Shown one piece after another: positions 8,376 through 14,955 of a stretch of 22,057 nt of DNA. This stretch comes from a virus. The translations under genes were made by a program, and so were the position numbers. The stretch spans positions 1-22,057 of the IMG/VR virus record IMGVR_UViG_3300025122_000185; one strand, 5' to 3'. The notes under the pieces are model-generated. The model did no database searches, had not been told where the DNA came from, and was given only the letters and a program-made list of their open reading frames with translations. Every line of letters starts with the position of its first letter. Position 1 is the first letter of the stretch.

Positions 8376-8927
8376 ATGAGCGGAAATTTTTGGTCATCAA
8401 AGGACTTAGAGCCAAAACGCCAGTTTAGATTTATTGTAAGCTTTCAACCCGCTGGTATCGACTTGAAACTGGCTTGCAAAACGGTAGATCGCCCAAGTTT
8501 TACAATTGGTGAACAAGAACACCGATTCTTTAACCACACTTTTTATTATCCTGGCAGAATGAACTGGAACACAGTAGGGATGACTATAGTTGATGCCGTA
8601 ACCCCAGGCTCAACCGAAGTTCTTTATGACTATTTATCTGATATCGGCATTCAACAGCCCAGGTCTGAAGCCGACGCGATGAAGACGACAATTACTAAGG
8701 CGACTGCCGTAAGTTCGCTTGGCGATGTCAAGGTCAGAGAACTTGGCACAGATAACAAGGGCGAGACAGTCATTATAGGCGAATGGGCATTAATTAATGC
8801 TTTTATAACCGAAGTGAACTTCGGTAGCCACTCGTATGATGCAGACGAGATGGTTGAATTAACCATAACATTACGGTACGATTGGGCAACCTATGACGCA
8901 ATACCGTCAGGTAAAAAGTTGAATTAA
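8376..8927 (+). CDS. Tail tube protein, T4 gp19-like, with an altered C-terminus
   Basis: This 183-aa protein (T4 gp19 is 163 aa) forms the hexameric rings of the inner tail tube. Family features are FRFIVSFQPAG near the start, then KTVDRPSF, FYYPGRMNWNTVGMTIVD, the helix VLYDYLSDIG, and the final strands WALINAFITEVNFG...VELTITLRYDWA. CAGGAG at 8361-8366 precedes the start. A 65-bp tandem duplication begins at codon 160 (8853). The reading frame enters the second copy out of phase and stops after LN, so the protein ends GKKLN, whereas the second copy, read in its own frame, ends GRKLA. The fold should be unaffected because all core strands lie in copy 1. Confidence 0.93.
   Translation: MSGNFWSSKDLEPKRQFRFIVSFQPAGIDLKLACKTVDRPSFTIGEQEHRFFNHTFYYPGRMNWNTVGMTIVDAVTPGSTEVLYDYLSDIGIQQPRSEADAMKTTITKATAVSSLGDVKVRELGTDNKGETVIIGEWALINAFITEVNFGSHSYDADEMVELTITLRYDWATYDAIPSGKKLN
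8808..8825 (+). other. Small perfect hairpin inside the tail tube gene
   Basis: ACCGAAG (8808-8814) pairs perfectly with CTTCGGT (8819-8825) around a TGAA loop, within coding sequence and 28 bases before the tandem duplication. No T-run follows, so it is not a standard terminator. It may be chance or may have helped polymerase pausing. Confidence 0.35.
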
Positions 8928-8982
8928 CCATAACATTACGGTACGATTGGGCAACCTATGACGCAATACCGTCAGGTAGAAA
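8853..8982 (+). repeat. 65-bp tandem duplication at the end of the tail tube gene
   Basis: Bases 8853-8917 and 8918-8982 are direct adjacent copies of one 65-base unit. The first 61 bases are identical and there is one mismatch overall (A in copy 1, G in copy 2). The period is not a multiple of three. Near identity points to a recent event, or to an assembly error. Confidence 0.95.
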
Positions 8983-8992
8983 ATTAGCATAA
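8918..8992 (+). pseudogene. Stranded duplicate of the tail tube 3' end
   Basis: Read from 8918, this stretch encodes 24 codons matching the tail tube C-terminus (VELTITLRYDWATYDAIPSG) followed by RKLA and a TAA at 8990-8992. It is out of frame with the tube gene, has no start of its own and is not translated as such. It probably preserves the original gene end. The AT-rich gap that follows (8993-9048) shows no clear hairpin. Confidence 0.75.
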
Positions 8993-9048
8993 TTTAATTT
9001 TAAAAATTATACTAATTACTGTATACTATAATAAACACAGAGGTATTA

Positions 9049-9924
9049 ATGGCTAGAAATAATCAAGCACGCACTGGTGTTGCGGAAGCACCAGTCGATG
9101 CTACTGAAAACGAAACTCCGGTGGAGCCCAAAGCACCACCTAAGCCGGGTGGTCTTGCGTATGCCATCCCCACAGAGTTCGTAGAACTTCCATCCGAAGG
9201 GCGGTATTACCCTCCAGGTCATCCACTATATAAGCAGGATACCGTTGAGATACGATATATGACCGCTAAAGATGAAGACATCCTTACATCACAGACTCTT
9301 TTGCGTAAAGGAGTTGCGATTGATCGGATGTTAGAAAATCTCCTGGTTAATCAAGAGATTGTGGTCGATGATCTGCTTGCTGGTGACAAAAGCGCACTAA
9401 TTCTTGCTGCTAGGATTTCTGGATATGGAGCATCTTATCAAACTAGAGTTACGTGTCCTGGGTGTAAAACAGCATCGGTTTATGACTTTGATCTTGAAGC
9501 ATCTTCCACAAATCCAGGCACAGTTGTGACAGAAGAAGTCGAGGAAGTCCAAATATCACCACACGGAACCTTCTTGGTAACATTACCTACAACAGAATAC
9601 CAAGTTGAATTTCGACTCTTAACAGGAAGAGATGAAAAATATTTAACAGATGCAGCCAATAAAAAATCAAAGATGAATTTGCCAGATTCTAACGCCACAG
9701 AATTATTAAAAAGGCTTATTATCTCAGTTAACGATGTTGCCAATGGGGGAGAGATAAGTGATTTTGTCGATAATATGCCAGCCCTCGACTCACGCTTCCT
9801 TCGGGCTTGCGTAGTCGGCGCAACCCCAAATGTTGATATGTCGCAAGAATACTCTTGCTCACAATGCGGTTATGAATCCGAAATGGAGGTGCCGTTGACA
9901 GCGGACTTTTTTTGGCCTGGATAA
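9049..9924 (+). CDS. T4 gp26-like baseplate/tail-assembly chaperone with split four-cysteine site
   Basis: This 291-aa protein starts with about 35 disordered, Pro/Glu-rich residues. Then come AIPTEFVELPSEGRYYPPGHP and VEIRYMTAKDEDILTSQTLLRKG, the signature of the T4 baseplate protein family (gp26-like), which I regard as related to tail assembly chaperones. CPGC (Cys136, Cys139) and CSQC (Cys270, Cys273) lie about 130 residues apart and could together bind one zinc. The position between tube and tape measure genes is where chaperones of the lambda G/GT type sit. AGAGGT precedes the start. The last codons run through seven T's (9907-9913), and the frame overlaps a second open frame there, so part of the product may be a frameshifted longer form. 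Alternatively it is a plain structural baseplate component. Confidence 0.7.
   Translation: MARNNQARTGVAEAPVDATENETPVEPKAPPKPGGLAYAIPTEFVELPSEGRYYPPGHPLYKQDTVEIRYMTAKDEDILTSQTLLRKGVAIDRMLENLLVNQEIVVDDLLAGDKSALILAARISGYGASYQTRVTCPGCKTASVYDFDLEASSTNPGTVVTEEVEEVQISPHGTFLVTLPTTEYQVEFRLLTGRDEKYLTDAANKKSKMNLPDSNATELLKRLIISVNDVANGGEISDFVDNMPALDSRFLRACVVGATPNVDMSQEYSCSQCGYESEMEVPLTADFFWPG
9907..9913 (+). other. Possible ribosomal frameshift site (seven T's)
   Basis: The end of the gp26-like gene reads GAC TTT TTT TGG. A +1 or -2 shift here enters the frame that is open from 9899 and continues through the 59-aa ORF to 10111. A -1 shift would stop at the TAG of GAAGTAG, near 9938. No clear stimulatory hairpin was found. 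This is inference from sequence and from the known habit of tail chaperone genes. Confidence 0.35.
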
Positions 9925-9931
9925 TGAATAT

Positions 9932-10111
9932 ATGGAAGTAGTTTATGAGCATTTCTTTTATTTAAAACAACATGGTAATTGGAGCTTTCATGAAGCATAT
10001 AGTTTACCAATTGGTTTAAGAGCTTGGTTTGTAAAAAGGCTATCGAAACACTTCGAAGATCAAAATCAGGAAGCTGAAAAAGCAAGAAATAAGTCGAAAG
10101 GTCGTTATTAA
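9932..10111 (+). CDS. Small tail-chaperone partner (59 aa) or frameshift extension
   Basis: The ORF encodes 59 residues and begins with the ATG 8 bases after the gp26-like stop. The sequence holds EHFFYLKQHGNWSFHEAY, then LPIGLRAWFVKRLSKH and a charged helical tail. The pattern (aromatic helix, W-S/T-F-x-E, LP-x-x-LR-x-WF) resembles the small proteins that follow gp26-like chaperones in other T4-like phages as I remember them. There is no good Shine-Dalgarno site, so it is translated either by coupling or as a C-terminal extension through the T-run at 9907. It lies between the chaperone gene and a strong terminator. It is small, but the conserved style and position argue that it is real. Confidence 0.6.
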   Translation: MEVVYEHFFYLKQHGNWSFHEAYSLPIGLRAWFVKRLSKHFEDQNQEAEKARNKSKGRY

Positions 10112-10123
10112 GCCGAGGCTGTG

Positions 10124-10157
10124 AGAAAATTGGGTTAACGCCCAATTTTCTTTTTTT
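10124..10157 (+). terminator. Rho-independent terminator with a perfect 11-bp stem
   Basis: AGAAAATTGGG (10124-10134) pairs perfectly with CCCAATTTTCT (10141-10151) around TTAACG, followed by a run of T's. It ends the sheath-tube-chaperone transcript and sets it apart from the tape measure and baseplate genes. The following 42 bases hold no obvious promoter. Confidence 0.92.
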
Positions 10158-10199
10158 ATGGAACTAATTAAAGAAGCAGCAATATAAGGAAAGCTTCTC

Positions 10200-10535
10200 A
10201 TGAAAAATAATGGTGACTTAGTGCCAATTAAAATTGATTTAACAATTGGCAATGCAATTAACGAAAGTTACCTTGCCATGTTTGGTGGCGCAATTCAAAC
10301 AATTCTAGGTGGAATGTTTGGTGCCCGAAGCCCCGCTCTTGTTCCCGTTAATGTTGTGGGATCGAGTTCACAAATTAAATCTTTTGAAAAAGCGCTCGCA
10401 GGTGAAGCCAAATACCTCAGAGCAATGAACCAATATGGACTAAATGATCCAAAGGTTGTAAAGAACAAAGCAGCTTTAGATAAAGTAATAAAAAGCTTCG
10501 AAAAAGAAACCGGAATTATTTGGCCATTTAAATAG
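10200..10535 (+). CDS. Small protein of unknown function before the tape measure gene
   Basis: I do not recognise this 111-aa protein. It has a polar N-terminus (MKNNGDLVPIKIDL), then a glycine-rich hydrophobic stretch at about residues 22-50 (AMFGGAIQTILGGMFG, then PALVPVNVVG), and a charged C-terminal helix rich in Lys and Ala ending in IIWPFK. The hydrophobic stretch contains charged breaks and is not a clean membrane helix. AAGGAA at 10186-10191 supports the start, and the ORF ends 13 bases before the tape measure. The place between a terminator and the tape measure suggests a tail or tape-measure partner, but nothing in the sequence proves this. Confidence 0.7.
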   Translation: MKNNGDLVPIKIDLTIGNAINESYLAMFGGAIQTILGGMFGARSPALVPVNVVGSSSQIKSFEKALAGEAKYLRAMNQYGLNDPKVVKNKAALDKVIKSFEKETGIIWPFK

Positions 10536-10548
10536 GATATAATAAATT

Positions 10549-12906
10549 ATGCCACCAGTCCCGCCAGCCCCAGGCACCCCCGAATACACCCTTGCACTCG
10601 AAGCTGCCGCAGTAGCGGCTGACCGGCTCGCTGCCTCATACAGCGCAATGGGCACGCGAGGCGCGGGAGCATCCACAGCAATGGAGGAACTGGCCGTCCG
10701 CCTTCGCACCAATACGGAAACCCTTGACGCAGCGACTGACCAGCTTTCCACGTACACGACGAGACTACGTGAGATGGAAGATGCCTCTAGAACTCTTGCA
10801 AGAGGTACAGAGCGCTTAATTAGTACACTAACTGGTGTTGAAAAGACCGCAGATGGTGTCGTCGCCGGTTTCGCCAGAATGATTGCCGAAGGCGACGGGC
10901 TGCAAGGTAAGTGGAACGCATTGAAGGACACCGTTCACATAGTGGGTAGGGAAATTGCAGAAACGATGACACCGACGAATATGGCGATTGCAACTTTTAA
11001 AAAGTTTACTGAAGCGTCATCTGTCTTAACTCTAAGTATTGATAACGCAACTACGGCATTTGCCAAATCCACAGGAACCGGATTAAAATATAGGGACGTA
11101 ATCCAGTCGGTAGAGTTTCAAAATCGTGATCTTGGTGTAACCGCAGATCACGCGGCTACCGCAGTCGGTGCTCTTCAAAGCGGATTTTCAGAATTCTTAA
11201 TGATGTCCGAGGGGGCACAAAAAGAGTTAGCTGGCACCGTAGCTCAATTTGAAACATTCGGCGTCTCTGCGGACAATACAACTGGCTTTTTACAAGCCGT
11301 CACCAGAACAACAAATACGACAAGAGGCGGTGCCCTAAGACTTCAAAAGTCTATAATGGGTACTGCAAAAGCCTTTGGCGACGATCTTAATAAGGTTATG
11401 CAGGAAGCCAGCACAATAATGCCCAAACTTGCAGTTCACGGAAAAGATATGGAAAAAGTCTTTGATGACCTCTATTCTGCCTCCAAACGAACTGGTATGG
11501 GAATGCAAGATATTATATCCCTGTCTAAGCAATTCGACACATTTGAGAGCGCTGCTGACGCAGCAGGGCAACTAAATTCTGTTCTTGCTTCAATGGGTGG
11601 CACACCACTTGTTGACACAATGGAAATTCTTGAAACTACAAATCCGGCTGAAAGAATGGAACTATTCCGCAATGCCATTTCGCAATCCGTTGGCGATTTC
11701 GAGAGTCTTGACTATTGGTCACAAGAAGCTCTAGCTAGCACATTAGGAATGTCAAGCGAGCAATTGCTTATGATGATGAACCAAGAGGAACAGGTAGACG
11801 CCTTAGAAGTTGCTATGTCAAAAGCAGGATTAAGACAAGAAGAGATGGTAGAGTTACAGAAAGCAGGTCGAGATTTTGCAATGGAGGCGAAAATTTTAGC
11901 AATGTCGTTTGCGGTATCCCTCCAGAAGCCACTTACATTGCTTAAAGATACGATGGCATCTATTAGCAAATTCATGATGGATATATCTAGAGATAATCCC
12001 TGGCTGGCAGGGCTTGCAAAAATCGGTGGTGCTTTAGCCATAGCCGCAGGAATGGGTGCCCTCACGACAATTATTGGCTTTATGATGATGAGAGGTTCCT
12101 CGCCGTTGTACCAGACATATGCCTCTGATACTGTTACTCATGGCTTGTTAAACGCGTTGATCACAAGGTTCGGGGTCACAGGACCAGCACCACCCACACC
12201 CGGTGGCCCCGGCGGTGCAGCAAGCGGCGCGTTGAAAGCCGTCGGTATAACCCTCGCCTTAACAGCAGCCGTGAAGGGGATAGGCAAACTTCAAAGTGAT
12301 ATGGAAAAAGACAAGGCAGCGGGGGAAGAAGAAAAAGCCGCGAGCAGGGCGCGATGGGGCAAAGGGCTGGCCGTTGGTCTGGGAATCACCGGGGCAATAT
12401 TAGGCTCGATTGTACCCGGTGCTGGTACTGCGGGAGGGGCTGCACTGGGCATCGGCATGGGAACAGCCATCGGCGGACTCTTTGGCGTGGGTGCTGGCGC
12501 AGCATTGGGGTCGGAAATCGGCGGCAGCATGGCAGAAGGCGGCATCACCCAGGGACTGTCTATTGCTGGAGAAGCCGGTCCCGAAGCTGTCGTTCCATTG
12601 CCTAATGGCAAAACGATTCCTGTAACGCTCCATGGTGCCGCATTAGAACCGCTAATTAATCCGCTAATTCAGGCGATTGATAGTATGACGCCTATGAAGC
12701 TCCATACTACCGCATTAGAACCGCTAATTCAGGCGATTGATAGTATGGCGCGTGAACCTGTTGCACTCGATCCGCTAATTAAAAAGCTTGATGAAGTCGC
12801 AAACCGTATTACAAACGCAGTAAATAAAACTCAAACAACGGTTTTAATTAGCGACTTAGAAGCGGCAGGGTTCAGTAGAGGAAACGCTTCGGCGTTGAAG
12901 CCATGA
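10549..12906 (+). CDS. Tail tape measure protein (T4 gp29 position)
   Basis: This 785-aa protein is long and helical. It opens with a Pro-rich segment, then Ala/Thr/Leu-rich heptad-like helices. A hydrophobic stretch at about residues 484-512 (GGALAIAAGMGALTTIIGF) and a glycine-zipper region at about 604-660 could insert in the host membrane. The C-terminal motif MAEGGITQG, then IAGEAGPEAVVPLPNGKTIPV (about 660-690), is a strong hallmark of tape measure proteins. Residues about 698-745 carry a short repeat (ALEPLI...QAIDSM twice, then ALDPLIKKLDEV). At the usual 0.15 nm per residue the tail would be near 118 nm. Only a weak AGGA (10534) precedes the start. The stop overlaps the next ATG as ATGA. 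It is longer than T4 gp29 (590 aa). Confidence 0.92.
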   Translation: MPPVPPAPGTPEYTLALEAAAVAADRLAASYSAMGTRGAGASTAMEELAVRLRTNTETLDAATDQLSTYTTRLREMEDASRTLARGTERLISTLTGVEKTADGVVAGFARMIAEGDGLQGKWNALKDTVHIVGREIAETMTPTNMAIATFKKFTEASSVLTLSIDNATTAFAKSTGTGLKYRDVIQSVEFQNRDLGVTADHAATAVGALQSGFSEFLMMSEGAQKELAGTVAQFETFGVSADNTTGFLQAVTRTTNTTRGGALRLQKSIMGTAKAFGDDLNKVMQEASTIMPKLAVHGKDMEKVFDDLYSASKRTGMGMQDIISLSKQFDTFESAADAAGQLNSVLASMGGTPLVDTMEILETTNPAERMELFRNAISQSVGDFESLDYWSQEALASTLGMSSEQLLMMMNQEEQVDALEVAMSKAGLRQEEMVELQKAGRDFAMEAKILAMSFAVSLQKPLTLLKDTMASISKFMMDISRDNPWLAGLAKIGGALAIAAGMGALTTIIGFMMMRGSSPLYQTYASDTVTHGLLNALITRFGVTGPAPPTPGGPGGAASGALKAVGITLALTAAVKGIGKLQSDMEKDKAAGEEEKAASRARWGKGLAVGLGITGAILGSIVPGAGTAGGAALGIGMGTAIGGLFGVGAGAALGSEIGGSMAEGGITQGLSIAGEAGPEAVVPLPNGKTIPVTLHGAALEPLINPLIQAIDSMTPMKLHTTALEPLIQAIDSMAREPVALDPLIKKLDEVANRITNAVNKTQTTVLISDLEAAGFSRGNASALKP
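12641..12782 (+). repeat. 60-bp-spaced direct repeat near the 3' end of the tape measure gene
   Basis: Bases 12661-12687 and 12721-12747 are identical over 27 bases, 60 bases apart, and each is preceded by a related CGCATTAGAA segment. In protein, ALEPLI...QAIDSM appears twice, followed by a looser third unit, ALDPLIKKLDEV. The near identity at DNA level suggests recent slippage or duplication in frame. Confidence 0.85.
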
Positions 12907-13550
12907 GCGATATTATCGGAGCAACACACAGACCGATATATGGGGAGGGTTCTAGTGCGCCTCATGTGGACAAGTCCACTTCTACCTGGGCTATCAAACA
13001 AGGATATAAAATAAGGTTTACACACACGACTGGTCATACAGTTGAGTTTCCAGGCAATATAATAAAATTTACCGATAGTCACAAAGCCGAGAACGATATA
13101 AGATATATCCAGGATGATCAAAATCCCATATTTACTACTAAGTGGACCGCTAGGCAAATTAGTTTTACGCTTTCTCTTGCAAACGCATCTCTTGACGAGG
13201 CACGATATAATGCACAAAACATTAATTTATTGATATGTATGATGTACCCCACGTTCGACACAAGTGACAAGCGGTCGGACCTCCCAGTAGTATACTGTCG
13301 CGGGCTATCATTCGTTCAAGCCACCGCCAGAAGCCCAGAAGGAGTAGGATTATACATCAATGATCTAACATATAGTCCCAACATAGACGCTGGGTTTATT
13401 ACAAGCAAGGGGACCGGAATTCGTGGAGAAGACGAAATCTATCCAGCACAGATTGATATTGTAATCACGGCAGACTGCATCATCCCAGGCGTCCCAGACG
13501 ATGATGCCCTGGCGTCTCCGTTCCCAGACGATTATCCAAGGTATTATTAG
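12903..13550 (+). CDS. Baseplate-tail tube junction protein, T4 gp48-like by position
   Basis: This 215-aa protein starts in an ATGA overlap with the tape measure stop, indicating translational coupling; no good ribosome-binding site is seen. It contains HTTGHTVEFPGNIIKFTDSH, then PIFTTKWTARQISFTLSLA, the helix LDEARYNAQNINLLICMMYP, and VGLYINDLTYSPNIDAGFI. The β-strand, helix, β-strand order and the FTL...EA..N..L...MYP segment recur in the next gene, so the two are paralogs. In T4, gp48 and gp54 follow the tape measure gene 29, are themselves paralogs with a tube-like fold, and start tube polymerisation on the baseplate. The same tape measure-pair arrangement here supports that role. The acidic tail (DDDALASPFPDDYP) may bind partners. 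Assignment to gp48 rather than gp54 is by order only. Confidence 0.65.
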   Translation: MSDIIGATHRPIYGEGSSAPHVDKSTSTWAIKQGYKIRFTHTTGHTVEFPGNIIKFTDSHKAENDIRYIQDDQNPIFTTKWTARQISFTLSLANASLDEARYNAQNINLLICMMYPTFDTSDKRSDLPVVYCRGLSFVQATARSPEGVGLYINDLTYSPNIDAGFITSKGTGIRGEDEIYPAQIDIVITADCIIPGVPDDDALASPFPDDYPRYY

Positions 13551-13559
13551 GTAACAACT

Positions 13560-14573
13560 ATGGCAAATATCAAGGGCAGTCCCAGACAATATGGAAATGG
13601 CAAACAATATAGTACTATCCAACAAACTGGAGACAGAGCATATCCGCCTTTAGAAATCCGAAGAAACGATGACCCCGCCATTAGTTTGGTAAGATATATT
13701 TTTTTAGAAAGCTACTCTGAGTCATATAAAGCTGAGTGGGATTTTTCCGACACCAAAGCGGGCGATTTAGATCTGACGGTGGCATATTCAGTCACGAAAC
13801 GGTCCATAGACATGTCTTTTACTTTGGCTGCTAGAAATGTTCACGAAGCGAAAAAAAACTTAGATTTTTGCCAAAGTTTGGCAAAACTTGTATATAAGGA
13901 TTATGGCAACACGTCCACAGGCGGACCCGAGGATAACCCGGATTTCATCGGTCCCAGGGTGGCGGTATCCACACCACAGTATGGCGCGGGGGCAACACCT
14001 AAATACGTCGTTAGTTTTGGAACATTTTTAAGAGAACAATCGATTTCCATACTGTCCTTTGATTTCGAGATAAAGTTCGACGCAGGAGTGTTTGACTATG
14101 GATCCACAATAATTGGTACTATAGACCCAAAAGGGAAGCAGGTGGCATCAGTCGGTCAGCACTCTGACAACCATTGGGCGGCTATGGGGGGACCAAGCGG
14201 TCTAATACAAGAAACTGAATATGTTTACCATGGTCAAAGAGGAGGTGTCTATCCAAAACTTGTTGCCGTTAAGATAACAATGCTGCCCGACGAGGGAGTC
14301 TCCATCGGCTTTGGTGGAATGAACCGGGCTGAGGGCTCGCTTGGCTGGTCGTTATCGGCAAAGGGTGCGCCGAGAAATGCACTGTTGGATTGGCCACATG
14401 GCACTGGACCAATCCCAGCAGCCGAATATTGCCAGCGCACTTATAACGATGGGAGCGGTGATCACCCAGTGGTAAGCTACAAAGACCCCAATGACACGAG
14501 GACGGTAGATGAGAACGATGAGACAGGTGAGGAAGATATCAGCGAACAATTTCCTGGACTCATGAAGGAGTAA
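13560..14573 (+). CDS. Baseplate tail tube initiator, T4 gp54-like by position
   Basis: This 337-aa protein lies 9 bases after the preceding stop, with AGGT just upstream. It is a paralog of the gene before it: IDMSFTLAARNVHEAKKNLDFCQSL...VYKDYG corresponds to the FTL...DEARYNAQ...MYP helix, and ISILSFDFEIKFDAGVFDYG corresponds to VGLYINDLTYSPNIDAGFI. It is longer at the C-terminus, with a β-rich part (YPKLVAVKITMLPDEG, then GFGGMNRAEG) and an acidic, probably flexible tail (DENDETGEEDISEQ). The expected role is to sit on the baseplate centre and nucleate the tail tube. The length is close to T4 gp54 (320 aa). Evidence is internal paralogy plus synteny. Confidence 0.62.
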   Translation: MANIKGSPRQYGNGKQYSTIQQTGDRAYPPLEIRRNDDPAISLVRYIFLESYSESYKAEWDFSDTKAGDLDLTVAYSVTKRSIDMSFTLAARNVHEAKKNLDFCQSLAKLVYKDYGNTSTGGPEDNPDFIGPRVAVSTPQYGAGATPKYVVSFGTFLREQSISILSFDFEIKFDAGVFDYGSTIIGTIDPKGKQVASVGQHSDNHWAAMGGPSGLIQETEYVYHGQRGGVYPKLVAVKITMLPDEGVSIGFGGMNRAEGSLGWSLSAKGAPRNALLDWPHGTGPIPAAEYCQRTYNDGSGDHPVVSYKDPNDTRTVDENDETGEEDISEQFPGLMKE

Positions 14574-14586
14574 ATTTTTATTTAAA

Positions 14587-14594
14587 TCTATTTA
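14587..14594 (+). promoter_or_regulatory. Candidate late-promoter element TCTATTTA
   Basis: The CTATTTA core lies 20 bases before the LysM-like gene, almost the same spacing as the copy at 2524 (22 bases). The 40-base gap here has no terminator hairpin. Confidence 0.25.
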
Positions 14595-14613
14595 AAACTA
14601 AGGAGGGCTAAAA

Positions 14614-14952
14614 ATGGCTTCAAGCAGTAGAAATTATGGAAGACGGTTGTTTCGCAATGTAAGTAAAAAATATACTGATATACTCAAACGAAAAAAAAGC
14701 CCCGGTATAACCCAGTGGACAACCCCAATATCCGTGCCACTTGCACCAAATGCCAGTCCAGCGATTAGAGATATAAGACATATTTGGAAAACGGGTGATA
14801 GATATTATAAACTCGCAAATCAATATTATCAAAACCCGGAATATTGGTGGGTTATAGCTTCGTATAATCAAGCTCCCACCGAAGGGCATCTTAAGATTGG
14901 GGATGTTATTTTTATTCCCACTCCATTAGACGTATTTTTGGGAAGTCAATAA
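14614..14952 (+). CDS. LysM-like baseplate wedge protein, T4 gp53-like
   Basis: This 112-aa protein has a basic N-terminal 30 residues (RRLFRNVSKKYTDILKRKKS). It then has a LysM-type unit: IWKTGDRYYKLANQYYQNPEYWWVIASYNQAP, followed by IGDVIFIPTPLD. The order W..GDR...LA..YY..P.YWW.IA..N and the final GDVIFIP are characteristic of the LysM fold found in gp53-family baseplate wedge proteins, where it serves protein-protein contacts inside the virion rather than peptidoglycan binding. T4 gp53 is longer (196 aa). AAGGAGGG at 14600-14607 is a strong ribosome-binding site. The gene ends 3 bases before the hub gene. Confidence 0.8.
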   Translation: MASSSRNYGRRLFRNVSKKYTDILKRKKSPGITQWTTPISVPLAPNASPAIRDIRHIWKTGDRYYKLANQYYQNPEYWWVIASYNQAPTEGHLKIGDVIFIPTPLDVFLGSQ

Positions 14953-14955
14953 CAC

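Noticed and set aside
9924-9941. ATG at 9924 overlapping the gp26-like stop
   Set aside because: It opens only five codons before a TAG. The ATG at 9932 gives the 59-aa frame with family-like sequence.
12291-12633. Several overlapping ORFs in other frames in the GC-rich part of the tape measure gene
   Set aside because: They result from high GC content, which lowers stop-codon frequency. Their sequences are low-complexity and the tape measure frame is clearly real.
14614-14952. Reading the LysM-like protein as a cell-wall-degrading or peptidoglycan-binding lysis protein
   Set aside because: There is no catalytic domain or signal peptide. Its place between the tube-initiator and hub genes fits a gp53-type baseplate part.
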